This document shows, piece by piece, positions 15,074 to 24,105 of a DNA stretch of 36,300 nucleotides (the first letter of the stretch is position 1; each line of letters begins with the position of its first letter). This DNA comes from Clostridia bacterium. Lineage in GTDB: Bacteria > Bacillota > Clostridia > Oscillospirales > CAG-382. A program made the position numbers and the translations under genes. Where the stretch lies: positions 1 through 36,300 of the forward strand of contig JAFXEB010000019.1 in the NCBI GenBank assembly GCA_017521025.1, written 5' to 3'. The notes under the pieces were generated by a model. The model had not been told where the DNA came from, did no database searches, and saw only the letters and a program-made list of their open reading frames with translations.

Positions 15074-18000
15074 TTACTTTGACTTCTTAGCAACAACTAC
15101 GCCTGCCATAGCGATAACTGCAAGGATAGCGAACACTGCCATGCCTGCGTCACCGGTGTTGGGCGTATCAGACTCGGTCTCGGAGGAATCAGCCTCAGAC
15201 TCGGACTCTGCCTCGGAGGAGTCAACGGTGGATTCAGCCTCAGAAGAATCAACGGTGGACTCAGCCTCAGAAGAATCAACGGTGGACTCTGCCTCAGAAG
15301 AATCAACGGTGGACTCAGCCTCGGAGGAATCTTCCTCGTTCTTGGTGTACTGAGCGGTAACGGTCATATCCTCGGTAACAGCGTCAAACGCCTTGTCCCA
15401 ACCGGTGAAGGTGTAGCCCTCTACCTCGGGAGCGTTGGGTGCTATTGCAGCCTCGCCGTCCTTAACGGACTGAGTCTCAATGGTAGTGCCGTCCATACCT
15501 ACGAAGGTAACGGTGTGAGCTACTACGTAGTTTACGTTAACGGTGAGAACGGTGCTCTTGCCGCCGAAATCGTCAACAAGCTGGAGGGACATAGTCTGGG
15601 TGCCTGCCTCTGCAGCGGAAAGCTCAAGAGTGTAAGCGCCCTTGTAGGCGGTCTTGTAACCTTCGGGTGCAGTTGCATCCTGATAACCGAGAGCAGTAAC
15701 AACATCATCGTCAATGCGGTTGAGAGAAGCGATGCCAAGTGCGCCTGCAAGCTCATAGCTTATCTCGACAGACTTATCTTCGCCAACTACAGCCTCGATG
15801 TTTACTACTATCTCGGTGCCCTCGTAGTTATACTCGTCGTCGCCAACCTTAACGGTACCTACGTTGTCTATCTTCTTACCCTGATAAACCATAGCGCCCT
15901 TTGCGATAGCGAGAGCGATAGCATCAAAGTTTTCGTCAAACGCTTTGTTATCATCTACGTTATCAATGAATGCAAGCTCAACGAGGATGCAGGGGATGGT
16001 ATCAGCAACGTTGTTGGTAACAACAAGGTTGTCTCTGGGCTTAAGGCCTCTGTTGTTTGTGAGGTTAAGGGCTGCAAGCTGATCCTGAACAGCCTGTGCA
16101 AATGCCTTGTCGGTATTGTCGCCTGCCTCGTAAAGGGTCTCTATACCCTTAGCCTGACCGTTGAATGCGTTACGGTGTACGCAGATGAAGAGGTCGAAGT
16201 CGCCTGCGTTTGCCTTTGCGGCACGGCTCATAAGACCGTCATCAACGTCCTCTATACGGCAGAATGCAACGGTGTAGCCGAGCTTTTCAAGGGTCTCACC
16301 CAGCTTAAGAGACATAGCGAGGGTATCGTCCTTCTCCTGCCTCTCGGTGCCGTCCTCGAGGGGGAGGCATGCGCCGGGCTGGCTGCCGCCGTGACCGGGG
16401 TCGATAAGTATGTCTGCAGAGGTAACTCTGTTGCCTCTGAGATCAAGAGGCTTTTCAACGTAGAAGAAATTGTAGGAATCGGAAAGAACGGAGTCGCCGT
16501 AGAAGTCGCCGTCACCCTTTGCTACTATCTGAACCTTGGTGTAGCTGGTGTTGCTGCCGTATGCAACAACGGGATCCATATCGGGGGTGTAGGTGGTCTC
16601 GGTGATGTCCTCTGCTGCGAGGATACCGTTGATATATGCGTCATAGCCTACTGCGCCTGCTACTGCTTCCCAGGTGATAACGGGAGCCTCGAAGGTCTCC
16701 ATCCTGTCAAGGTTGCCGGAAAGAGAAGGTGCGGGAAGCTTGGGAACTACATGATAACCCATAATGTTTACCTCAGAGCAGGTAATTCTCCACAGATCGC
16801 CTATGGTGAAGTAAAGGAATACGTAAGAGCCTGTTGCGTTGCCCTTTGCGTTGTAAAGTCTTATTGCGCCCTCAGGGTCGGTGGTGGTAGCCTCGCCCAG
16901 AAGGGTAGCGTTTGCCATATCCTCGTCAGCGCCTACGTAGATCTCTATCTTGGTAGGATAACCGCAAGCGGCGTTGGAGGCTCTGCTGTTCATATATACG
17001 TTAAGCTCTCTTACATTAACGGTTCTGTCGAGCTTAAAGATAATGGTGTTGTTGCCTGCCTTGTTGCCATCGTTCCAGAACTCAACGTTCTGACCCTTGG
17101 TAGCGTCAGCGTCGCCATCGGGAACAATACCGTCGTTGAGCTTACCGCTGTGGTAGTTGAGCCACTCACCGATAGGAGTGTCACAGTAGTTGCCGCTGGT
17201 GCCGTTGTCGTCACCCTCTGTACCCTTGTACTGTGCATCGGGAGCGTAGTCCTTCATAGGAGCTGCGGTCATAATCTCAACCTCGGAGAGAGTTATTCTC
17301 CACTTTGCGCCTACGGTGAAGTAAATGAACACATAGCTACCGCTGATGTCAGCGTTTACTGTATACTTTCTTACTGCGCCCTCGGGGTCGGAGGTCTTAG
17401 CCTCGCCCATAAGGGTAGCTGCTGCCATATCCTCGCTGTCACCAACGTAGATCTCTATCTTTTCGGGATAGCCGGTGTTGGCGTTATCGGTTCTGTTATT
17501 CATATACACGTTAACCTGCTTGAGGTCGGCAGACTCTGCAAGCTTGAAGATAACGGTATTGTTGCCTGCGGACTGAGAGCCATTCCATATCTCTACGTTC
17601 TGACCCTTGGTGTTAGCGGCGTTATCGTTGGGGATGATACCGTCGATAAGCTTACCGCTGTGGTAGTTGAGCCACTCACCGATAGGAGTGTCACAGTAGT
17701 TGCCGCTGGTGCCGTTGTCGTCACCCTCGGTACCCTTGTACTGTGCATCCTTGGCAACGTTCTCAAGAGGAACGTCTATCTCGATCTCATCAGAGGGCTC
17801 GCTCTCGGTAGAATCCTCTACAGAAGACTCCTCCTCAGAGGACTCTTCAGAGGACTCGAAGGGCTCACCGAGAGTACCGAATATCTCTACCTCAGAGCAG
17901 CAGAGCGCAGGGAGAGCAGTGGGGGTAACCATCTCAAGTATAACGTAGCTGCCGTCGATAGCCTCGCCGCTTACAGAGTACTTTCTTACAGCGCCCTCGG

Positions 18001-18487
18001 GATCGGTGGTGGTAGCCTCGCCAAGGAGAGTAGCCGCAGCTACGTCCTCGCCGGAGCCTACGTATACCTTAAGGCTTTCGGGATAGCCTCTGTTGCCACC
18101 GGAGCTTTCACGCCAGTTCATATACACGTTTGCCTCGCTTACAGTAGCAACGGCGTTAAACTTGAAATAGATGTGGATGGTGCCGCTTGCTATGCCGCTA
18201 AGCCAGAACTCAACGTTCTGACCCTTGGTAGCCTCAGAGTCGCCTGTGGGGATGATACCGTCGTTAAGCTTACCGCTGTGGTAAACCTCCCAATCGGTAC
18301 CGGGGGCCTCACAGTAGTTACCTGTGCTGCCGTTGTCCTCGCCCTCGCCCTTGTACTGAGCCTGAGGAGCGATGTTGGACACAACGGGGTCGTCAGCCAT
18401 TGCGGAAAGCATGGGGAATGCCGCAAAAAGGCCGAGCACTATAACCACTGCCAGTATCATGGAAATGCGTCTGGTGGAATTGGTCAT
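15074..18487 (-). CDS. Sortase-anchored multi-module N-acetylmuramoyl-L-alanine amidase
   Basis: The 1137-residue surface enzyme has a signal peptide (1-31) and three discoidin-like modules (about 38-204, 243-406, 412-576), each opening with AQYKG and NYC. The first and second are separated by a Ser/Glu linker (211-235). A fibronectin-III-like domain (583-680) precedes Amidase_3 (about 693-865) with His699, Glu718, His771 and Glu837. A beta-rich domain, an InlB-type repeat (992-1048) and a Ser/Glu stalk (1052-1108) follow. The C-terminus is a sortase-type signal: TPNTGD (1108-1113), a hydrophobic helix and KKSK. GGAGG precedes the ATG at 18487; the promoter at 18567-18594 rules out the longer frame. 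It should hydrolyse peptidoglycan while covalently held at the wall. It is a paralogue of the dockerin-bearing amidase at 2008-4212. Confidence 0.85.
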   Translation of the reverse strand: MTNSTRRISMILAVVIVLGLFAAFPMLSAMADDPVVSNIAPQAQYKGEGEDNGSTGNYCEAPGTDWEVYHSGKLNDGIIPTGDSEATKGQNVEFWLSGIASGTIHIYFKFNAVATVSEANVYMNWRESSGGNRGYPESLKVYVGSGEDVAAATLLGEATTTDPEGAVRKYSVSGEAIDGSYVILEMVTPTALPALCCSEVEIFGTLGEPFESSEESSEEESSVEDSTESEPSDEIEIDVPLENVAKDAQYKGTEGDDNGTSGNYCDTPIGEWLNYHSGKLIDGIIPNDNAANTKGQNVEIWNGSQSAGNNTVIFKLAESADLKQVNVYMNNRTDNANTGYPEKIEIYVGDSEDMAAATLMGEAKTSDPEGAVRKYTVNADISGSYVFIYFTVGAKWRITLSEVEIMTAAPMKDYAPDAQYKGTEGDDNGTSGNYCDTPIGEWLNYHSGKLNDGIVPDGDADATKGQNVEFWNDGNKAGNNTIIFKLDRTVNVRELNVYMNSRASNAACGYPTKIEIYVGADEDMANATLLGEATTTDPEGAIRLYNAKGNATGSYVFLYFTIGDLWRITCSEVNIMGYHVVPKLPAPSLSGNLDRMETFEAPVITWEAVAGAVGYDAYINGILAAEDITETTYTPDMDPVVAYGSNTSYTKVQIVAKGDGDFYGDSVLSDSYNFFYVEKPLDLRGNRVTSADILIDPGHGGSQPGACLPLEDGTERQEKDDTLAMSLKLGETLEKLGYTVAFCRIEDVDDGLMSRAAKANAGDFDLFICVHRNAFNGQAKGIETLYEAGDNTDKAFAQAVQDQLAALNLTNNRGLKPRDNLVVTNNVADTIPCILVELAFIDNVDDNKAFDENFDAIALAIAKGAMVYQGKKIDNVGTVKVGDDEYNYEGTEIVVNIEAVVGEDKSVEISYELAGALGIASLNRIDDDVVTALGYQDATAPEGYKTAYKGAYTLELSAAEAGTQTMSLQLVDDFGGKSTVLTVNVNYVVAHTVTFVGMDGTTIETQSVKDGEAAIAPNAPEVEGYTFTGWDKAFDAVTEDMTVTAQYTKNEEDSSEAESTVDSSEAESTVDSSEAESTVDSSEAESTVDSSEAESESEADSSETESDTPNTGDAGMAVFAILAVIAMAGVVVAKKSK
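15222..15329 (-). repeat. Four tandem 27-bp coding repeats
   Basis: Units begin at 15222, 15249, 15276 and 15303. They encode the nine-residue motif SSEAESTVD in the stalk of the sortase-anchored amidase. Units differ by only a few bases, so copy number may vary between strains. Confidence 0.8.
17139..17239 (-). repeat. Direct repeat copy A (101 bp)
   Basis: It is identical except for one base to 17649-17749, 510 bases away (170 codons). Both encode the opening of a discoidin-like module in the large amidase. Confidence 0.85.
17649..17749 (-). repeat. Direct repeat copy B (101 bp)
   Basis: Partner of 17139-17239 with one base difference. This points to recent module duplication or gene conversion. 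Confidence 0.85.
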
Positions 18488-18537
18488 AATATGCCTCCAA
18501 AAAATATTTTTTGTGTGTAAACACAAATATAATGCCA

Positions 18538-18551
18538 AGAGACGTGTCTCT
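18538..18551. promoter_or_regulatory. Inverted repeat just downstream of the transcription start
   Basis: AGAGAC and GTCTCT arms around GT lie about 10-23 bases into the large amidase transcript. A second small repeat (TTTGTGT/ACACAAA, 18510-18527) lies nearer the ribosome site. Confidence 0.35.
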
Positions 18552-18566
18552 GACATTACATTAAAT

Positions 18567-18594
18567 ATTATAAATAAATCAAAAAGTTTGTCAA
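18567..18594 (-). promoter_or_regulatory. Sigma-A promoter of the sortase-anchored amidase
   Basis: On the minus strand TTGACA (18594-18589), a 16-base spacer and TATAAT (18572-18567). Confidence 0.75.
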
Positions 18595-18614
18595 TACAAA
18601 CGGGGGCAAAAAGG

Positions 18615-18658
18615 CAAAAAAACAGCGCTTTGTACGCATTACTCCGCACAAAGCGCCG
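18615..18658 (-). terminator. Intrinsic terminator of the long leftward gene run
   Basis: On the minus strand arms around GGCGCTTTGTGC and GTACAAAGCGCT pair across a short loop and are followed by GTTTTTTT. It lies 35 bases past the stop of the transporter gene. Confidence 0.75.
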
Positions 18659-18692
18659 CTTGATTTGTTTACTATGTTTTTTCACACACTAC

Positions 18693-19814
18693 TCACATAA
18701 AGTATGCAAACGCAGTGAGTATGAGCAAAAAGCCGAAATTAAAGGCGGAAAAGACTGCCAGATAATACCCTGCCCTGCCTGTGTTGTGCCTTGTGTACTC
18801 CCTGAAGGTGATAAGGCTGGCAAGGGATGCTATAAGGGTACCCACGCCGCCTATATTGACGCCCACAAGCAGCTCGGGATAGTTGCCCGTAAACTGTGAA
18901 AGCAGTATGGCAGAGGGGACGTTGCTTATAAACTGGCAGGAAACGACGCTGAATACAAGAGTGCTTTTTTCAAGAAGTGCTGAGAAAAAGTCTCTTACGG
19001 CATCAATGCGTGCCATATTGCCCGAAAAGACAAAGAAAAACACAAAGGTGAAAAGCAGAGGATAATCCACCGCCTTAAGCGCTCTCCTGTCCGCAAAGAT
19101 AAGCACCGCAGGGATAACAACAAGCCCTATCTGATAGGGTATACCTCGGAACACTATGGCTATCGCCAAGGCGAAAAGCGCAAGATAAAGCGCTGTACGG
19201 CCAAGGGGCAGTGAAAGCTTATCGTCCTCCACTGCAAGGGGCTCAGCCTTTACAAAAAACACACAGCACAGGGTTATCAGCAGCACCGAGAGCGCAAAAT
19301 GGGGCGCCATTATGCCCATAAACTCAAGGTTTGGTATCTCAAACTTAGTATACAGATACAGGTTTTGAGGGTTGCCGAAGGGGGTAAGCATACCGCCAAG
19401 ATTTGCGGCAATGTTCTGCATAATAAAGGTGAACGCCATATACTTTTCCTTGCCCGTGGTGGTGAGCACAAAGTACCCCAAGGGCAAAAAAGTAAGAAGC
19501 GCCATATCGTTTGCAATAAGCATTGAGCCGATAAAGGTTATGTACACCAAGGCGAGGACGCTCATACGGGCGTTTTTGAAAAGCCGTACTATTTTTTTAG
19601 CTAAAATATAAAAAAATCGGATATTTTTAAGAGCACACACCACCGCAAGCACACAGAAAAGACAGGTAAGGGTCTTGAAATCAAAATAGCCAAGGTACTC
19701 CTTATCCACGGGCACTATGATGCTTGTTATCACGGCGGCAAAAAAAGCTACTACCGCAACAGTGTTTTTCTTTATAAAGCTTTTTATTTTTGTAACAGTA
19801 AGGAAAGCTGTCAT
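18693..19814 (-). CDS. SLC13/ArsB-like (ion transporter superfamily) anion permease
   Basis: The 373-residue protein has about ten membrane segments. The first half contains FIGSMLIANDMALLTFLPLG and NIAANLGGMLTPFGNPQNLYLY. The Asn-rich hairpin motifs (ANDMALL, GNPQN) and the second-half counterpart CQFISNVPSAILLSQFTGN are typical of the SLC13/CitM/ArsB ion transporter superfamily. It would move an organic or inorganic anion across the membrane; the substrate cannot be told from sequence. It is a little short for the family (usually 400 or more). AAGGAT lies about nine bases before the ATG. It is the last gene of the leftward run, 62 bases after the zinc-ribbon protein gene, and ends at a strong terminator. 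Confidence 0.75.
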   Translation of the reverse strand: MTAFLTVTKIKSFIKKNTVAVVAFFAAVITSIIVPVDKEYLGYFDFKTLTCLFCVLAVVCALKNIRFFYILAKKIVRLFKNARMSVLALVYITFIGSMLIANDMALLTFLPLGYFVLTTTGKEKYMAFTFIMQNIAANLGGMLTPFGNPQNLYLYTKFEIPNLEFMGIMAPHFALSVLLITLCCVFFVKAEPLAVEDDKLSLPLGRTALYLALFALAIAIVFRGIPYQIGLVVIPAVLIFADRRALKAVDYPLLFTFVFFFVFSGNMARIDAVRDFFSALLEKSTLVFSVVSCQFISNVPSAILLSQFTGNYPELLVGVNIGGVGTLIASLASLITFREYTRHNTGRAGYYLAVFSAFNFGFLLILTAFAYFM

Positions 19815-19876
19815 CAGTCTTTATCCTTAACCTCGTTAGGTAGATATTTTTGCGGTCATAGCCTCTAAGATATGCC

Positions 19877-20320
19877 CTACAGATAATACTTGTTCCCTAT
19901 ATAGGGAAGGCTGCTGCTGAGCAGGTATCCTGCGCTCAAAACCGCTATGAACGCCAAAAGCAGTACACTTAAAATCAAACCCACAACACCAAGGGCGTGC
20001 CCACGGCGGTTATATTTCACGGCACGGTGCATACCTATAGAGGACACCACCGTTCCTGCAAGGGCAGGCAGCCAAAAGGCTGCGGCAATATCCGAAAAGC
20101 CAGCGATACAGTACGCCAGACTGCCAAGGACGGACAAAAGCCCTATAACAAAGCCCGTCACCGCAAAAAGCTCCGTCTGCCTTGGCGGCGGCGCACTTAA
20201 AAAGCGGTACTCGGTACAGGGGGTCTCAAGCTCCACACTGTCACCATCCAGCCTTGCGCCGCAGAATATACAGTAACGGGCACTGTCAAGGACAGTGCCG
20301 CCACAATTCTTACAATGCAT
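19877..20320 (-). CDS. Small zinc-ribbon membrane protein
   Basis: The 147-residue protein opens with a zinc ribbon (Cys3-x2-Cys6 and Cys17-x2-Cys20). A short linker leads to about four hydrophobic segments: VTGFVIGLLSVLGSLAYCIAGF, AAFWLPALAGTVVSSIGMH, ALGVVGLILSVLLLAFIAVLSAG and the tail. The layout resembles DUF4190-type zinc-ribbon membrane proteins, which have no known role. AGGAGG upstream of the ATG supports the start. It lies 49 bases after asnA and is probably co-transcribed with it. Confidence 0.65.
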   Translation of the reverse strand: MHCKNCGGTVLDSARYCIFCGARLDGDSVELETPCTEYRFLSAPPPRQTELFAVTGFVIGLLSVLGSLAYCIAGFSDIAAAFWLPALAGTVVSSIGMHRAVKYNRRGHALGVVGLILSVLLLAFIAVLSAGYLLSSSLPYIGNKYYL

Positions 20321-20369
20321 AAAGGTTACCTCCTCTGTTTTTTCTCGGGGAGATAGTTATCGATCGGGT

Positions 20370-21374
20370 CTAAAGCAGCTCCACCCCTGCGTTCTCACAC
20401 ATAGCAAGAGTCTCCTTATCCCAGATAGAGCTTTGCACCTCGCCTACGTGAGCCTTGCCCAGCAGGAGCATACAAAGCCTTGACTGACCTATGCCGCCGC
20501 CCACGGTGTAGGGCAGCTTGCCCTCAAGCAGCAGACTATGGAAGTACAGAGAGCGTCTGTCATCCTTGCCTGCGGCGGTGAGCTGTCTGTCAAGGGCAGA
20601 CTCGTCCACACGGATACCCATAGAGCTTATCTCAAGGGCACAGCCGAGCATATCGCACCAATAGAGGATGTCGCCGTTAAGGCTCCAGTCATCGTAATCG
20701 GGCGCCCTGCCATCGTGAGGCTTGCCGTCCTTAAGAGGTGCGCCGATCTGCATAAGGAACACAAGTCCGTGCTCCTTGGTAACGGCGTCCTCCCTTGCCT
20801 TGCGGTCAAGGTCGGGATACATCTCCTCCAGCTCAGAGGAGGTGATAAAGTAGGGCTCTATCGGCACAGAGGTGCTTATCGCAGGGAACATAGCCTTAAG
20901 ATCGTTATGGGTAACGTAGACAGCAAAGCATATCTTCTTTACAGTGTCCTTAAGGTACTCGACCGTGCGCTGCTCTTTAAATATAACCTTTTCCCAATCC
21001 CACTGGTCAACGTAGACGGAGTGGAGATTGTCAAGCTCCTCATCCCTGCGGATAGCATTCATATCCGTATACAGTCCCTCGCCCGGGCGGAAGCCGTAGC
21101 GCCACAGCGCAAGGCGTTTCCATTTAGCGAGAGAGTGGACAACAACTGCGTCCTTACCCGTGTAAGGAACGTCAAACCTCACGGCACGCTCAACGCCGCT
21201 CAAATCATCGTTGATGCCCATATCGGGGTTGACAAAAAGAGGGGCAGACACACGCTGAAGCCCCAACGCGCCTGAAAGTCTGTCCTCAAAGATGCGCTTG
21301 AGCGCACCTATTGCATACTGTGTGTCATGCAGGTCAAGAGTGCTCTTGTACCCGTCCGGTATAAAGGATTTCAT
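20370..21374 (-). CDS. asnA: Aspartate-ammonia ligase (ammonia-dependent asparagine synthetase)
   Basis: The 334-residue protein matches AsnA along its full length (about 330 residues in Escherichia coli). Typical stretches are IFEDRLSGALGLQRVSAPLFV, GINDDLSGVERAV, AKWKRLALWRYGF, GEGLYTDMNAIRRDE.LDNLHSVYVDQWDWEKVI and GGGIGQSRLCMLLLGKAHVGEVQ. It joins ammonia to aspartate using ATP and has a class II aminoacyl-tRNA-synthetase-like fold. The start is MKSFIPDGYK at 21374, which gives the family's normal N-terminus. It follows valS by 72 bases, a gap filled by a large hairpin (21388-21429). Confidence 0.95.
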   Translation of the reverse strand: MKSFIPDGYKSTLDLHDTQYAIGALKRIFEDRLSGALGLQRVSAPLFVNPDMGINDDLSGVERAVRFDVPYTGKDAVVVHSLAKWKRLALWRYGFRPGEGLYTDMNAIRRDEELDNLHSVYVDQWDWEKVIFKEQRTVEYLKDTVKKICFAVYVTHNDLKAMFPAISTSVPIEPYFITSSELEEMYPDLDRKAREDAVTKEHGLVFLMQIGAPLKDGKPHDGRAPDYDDWSLNGDILYWCDMLGCALEISSMGIRVDESALDRQLTAAGKDDRRSLYFHSLLLEGKLPYTVGGGIGQSRLCMLLLGKAHVGEVQSSIWDKETLAMCENAGVELL

Positions 21375-21387
21375 AATACAGTCACCA

Positions 21388-21429
21388 AAGCGTTTGCCCC
21401 TATACCGTATACGGCAGGGGCACACGCTT
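21388..21429. repeat. Large imperfect hairpin between valS and asnA
   Basis: The outer arms AAGCGT/ACGCTT, middle arms GCCCCT/AGGGGC and inner arms CCGTA/TACGG pair around small internal loops. The hairpin sits 13 bases before the asnA start. A T-rich tail exists only on the plus strand, where no gene ends, so it is not an ordinary terminator for valS. It may be an mRNA stabiliser, attenuator or processing site. Confidence 0.6.
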
Positions 21430-21446
21430 TTTATTTCAGAATTGAT

Positions 21447-24071
21447 TTACTTGATACCCTCAAGGGCCTTTTCTATCTGGGCAGCCTTTTCGGTAAACTT
21501 AAGAAGCTTTTCCTTCTCGGCGTCAACCACCTTCTGAGGTGCACGGGCAACGAAGGACTCGTTCTCAAGCTTGCCCTTGGCACGGGCGATCTCTGCCCTT
21601 ACGGTCTCAAGCTCCTTGGTAAGGCGCTCCTTCTCAGCCGCCATATCCACAAGCTCCTCCATAGGCAGGTAAAGCACTGCGTCAAAGGTGATAGCCTGTA
21701 CCATACCCTCGCCGTCAAAGTCTGCGCCCACTATCTCCACCTCGGAGGCGGAAGCGAGCTTTTCGAAGAAGGCGGCGGAGGCGGCAAAGAGCTCAGCCTT
21801 TTCGCTCTTGATGTATACCTTAGCCTTGCGGGAGGGGGGCACGTTAAGCTCTGCCCTGCGGTTACGGAGTGCCTTTATAGCCTCTATAAGGGCGTTCATA
21901 CCCTGCTCCTCTGCGGCAAATGACAGCTCCTCCTTATACTCGGGGAAGTCAGATACCATTACGCTGTCACCGCTGTGAGGCAGGGTCTGCCATATCTCCT
22001 CAGTGATGAAGGGCATAAAGGGATGCATAAGCTTCATTGCGCCCGAAAGCACATAAACCAGTGTGTGCTGGGCGGTCTTGCCGCTTTCAGACTCCTTATC
22101 GTTGAGTCTGGGCTTGACAAGCTCTATATACCAGTCGCAGAAAACGTCCCAAAGGAAATCGTAAAGCTTTGCAACAGCAACACCAAGCTCGAAGTTGTCA
22201 AGGTTATCCCTTACGTCCTTAACGAGGGTGTTGTACTTGCTGATTATCCACTTATCCTCCAGTGCAAGCCTGCTTACGTCGATAGCGTCGGGCGAATGCT
22301 CCTCGGTAAGGTTCATAAGCACGAATCTGGCGGCGTTCCAAAGCTTGTTGGCGAAATTGCGGGACGCCTCAACCTTCTTATCGGTGAAGCGCATATCGTT
22401 ACCGGGGCTGTTGCCCGTTGCCAGCGTAAAGCGGAGGGCGTCAGCGCCGTATTTGTCTACTATCTCAAGGGGGTCGATGCCGTTGCCGAGGGACTTGGAC
22501 ATCTTTCTGCCCAGCTCGTCTCTGACAAGACCGTGGATAAGCACGGTGTTGAAGGGTGCCTTGCCCGTATACTCAAGACCTGAGAAGATCATACGGGATA
22601 CCCAGAAGGTAATTATGTCATAGCCCGTTACGAGGGTAGAGGTGGGGTAAAAGCGCTTAAGGTCCTCGGTATCCTCGGGCCAGCCGAGGGTAGAGAAGGG
22701 CCATAGTGCAGAGGAGAACCAGGTGTCGAGGGTGTCGGGGTCCTGACGCATAGCCTTGCCGCACTTGGGACATACTGCGCCGTCCTCCTTAGTAACCACT
22801 ATCTCGCCGCAATCGTCGCAATAGAAGGCGGGTATACGGTGACCCCACCAAAGCTGACGGGATATGCACCAGTCACGGATATTCTCCATCCAGTTGAAAT
22901 AAAGCTTGTCGAATCTCTCGGGTACAAACTTTATCTCGCCGGAGCGAACAGACTCTATAGCGGGCTTTGCAAGAGGCTCCATCTTAACGAACCACTGGAG
23001 AGAAGCACGGGGCTCGATAGTAGTGCCGCAACGGTAGCAGGTGCCTACGTTATGGCCGTGGTCCTCTACCTTTACGAGGAAGCCCTGCTCCTCAAGGTCC
23101 TTTACTATAGCCTTGCGGGCAGCAAAGCGATCCATACCTGCGTATGCAGGATACTCGTCGGTTATCTTTGCATCATCGGTCATCACGTTGATAATTGGCA
23201 GGTCATGTCTTGCGCCTACCTCGAAGTCATTGGGGTCATGGGCGGGGGTTATCTTAACAACGCCCGTACCAAAGTCCATCTCAACGTACTCGTCGGCAAC
23301 AACAGGTATCTCTCTGCCTACGAGGGGGAGGATAAGGGTCTTGCCGATGATGTCCTTATATCTTTCGTCATTGGGGTTTACTGCAACAGCGGTATCGCCC
23401 AGCATAGTCTCGGGACGGGTGGTAGCCAGCTCAACATAGCCGCTGCCATCCTTAAGAGGATAGCGCAGATGCCAGAAATGGCCTGCCTGCTCCTCATACT
23501 CAACCTCTGCGTCAGAGATAGAGGTAAGGCAATGGGGACACCAGTTGATTATACGGAGACCTCTGTAGATAAGTCCCTTTTCGTAGAGGTGTACAAAAAC
23601 GTCCTTAACCGCCTTGGAGCAGCCCTCGTCAAGGGTAAAGCGCTGTCTGCTCCAATCACAGGAGGAGCCCAGCTTTTTAAGCTGCTCTATAATACGGTTG
23701 CCGTATTTATCGTTCCAATCCCATGCTCTTTCAAGAAAGCCCTCTCTGCCGATATCGTCCTTGGTAACGCCCTCCTTACGCATAGCCTCCACTATCTTAG
23801 CCTCGGTAGCTATAGAAGCGTGGTCCGTGCCGGGGAGCCACAGGGTATCAAAGCCGCACATACGCTTGTATCTGATGAGTATGTCCTGCAGAGTGTTATC
23901 AAGGGCGTGACCCATATGGAGCTGACCCGTGATGTTGGGTGGGGGGATAACTATGGTATAGCTGTCCTTACCCTTGCGGTTGGGGGCAAAATAGCCGCCC
24001 TCGGTCCAGAAGGCGTACAGTCTGTCCTCTACCGCCTTGGGATCGTATTTTTTATCAAGTTGCTTTTGCAT
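21447..24071 (-). CDS. valS: Valyl-tRNA synthetase
   Basis: The 874-residue class I synthetase charges tRNA-Val. [15 protein letters not shown] carries the HIGH motif (52-55), and RKMSKSLGN carries the KMSKS motif (about 521-525). The editing domain lies between ([17 protein letters not shown]). A zinc-binding-like insert (YCDDCGEI...CPKCG) and [17 protein letters not shown] match ValS. The C-terminal coiled-coil arm is about 800-874. The ribosome site (AAAGGA) is about 13 bases upstream, longer than usual. It follows the DUF1015 gene by 34 bases. No T-box leader was found, so it is probably read from the pcrA promoter. Confidence 0.97.
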   Translation of the reverse strand: MQKQLDKKYDPKAVEDRLYAFWTEGGYFAPNRKGKDSYTIVIPPPNITGQLHMGHALDNTLQDILIRYKRMCGFDTLWLPGTDHASIATEAKIVEAMRKEGVTKDDIGREGFLERAWDWNDKYGNRIIEQLKKLGSSCDWSRQRFTLDEGCSKAVKDVFVHLYEKGLIYRGLRIINWCPHCLTSISDAEVEYEEQAGHFWHLRYPLKDGSGYVELATTRPETMLGDTAVAVNPNDERYKDIIGKTLILPLVGREIPVVADEYVEMDFGTGVVKITPAHDPNDFEVGARHDLPIINVMTDDAKITDEYPAYAGMDRFAARKAIVKDLEEQGFLVKVEDHGHNVGTCYRCGTTIEPRASLQWFVKMEPLAKPAIESVRSGEIKFVPERFDKLYFNWMENIRDWCISRQLWWGHRIPAFYCDDCGEIVVTKEDGAVCPKCGKAMRQDPDTLDTWFSSALWPFSTLGWPEDTEDLKRFYPTSTLVTGYDIITFWVSRMIFSGLEYTGKAPFNTVLIHGLVRDELGRKMSKSLGNGIDPLEIVDKYGADALRFTLATGNSPGNDMRFTDKKVEASRNFANKLWNAARFVLMNLTEEHSPDAIDVSRLALEDKWIISKYNTLVKDVRDNLDNFELGVAVAKLYDFLWDVFCDWYIELVKPRLNDKESESGKTAQHTLVYVLSGAMKLMHPFMPFITEEIWQTLPHSGDSVMVSDFPEYKEELSFAAEEQGMNALIEAIKALRNRRAELNVPPSRKAKVYIKSEKAELFAASAAFFEKLASASEVEIVGADFDGEGMVQAITFDAVLYLPMEELVDMAAEKERLTKELETVRAEIARAKGKLENESFVARAPQKVVDAEKEKLLKFTEKAAQIEKALEGIK

Positions 24072-24105
24072 ATCCGATATATATTCCTTTCAAAAAACGA
24101 TAATA

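Noticed and set aside
15222..15329. Regular 27-bp repeats as a CRISPR array
   Set aside because: The units are directly tandem without spacers and keep the reading frame of the stalk.
15515..18520. A 1001-codon open frame antisense to the large amidase
   Set aside because: Its repetitive translation mirrors the amidase repeats. The minus strand has the signal peptide, catalytic motifs and sortase signal.
21375..21446. The valS-asnA hairpin as a normal valS terminator
   Set aside because: On the coding strand the stem is followed by TGGTGACTG, not by a T tract.
24072..24105. A T-box leader before valS
   Set aside because: Only 34 bases separate valS from the preceding gene, and no T-box sequence (TGGNACCRCG type) was found.
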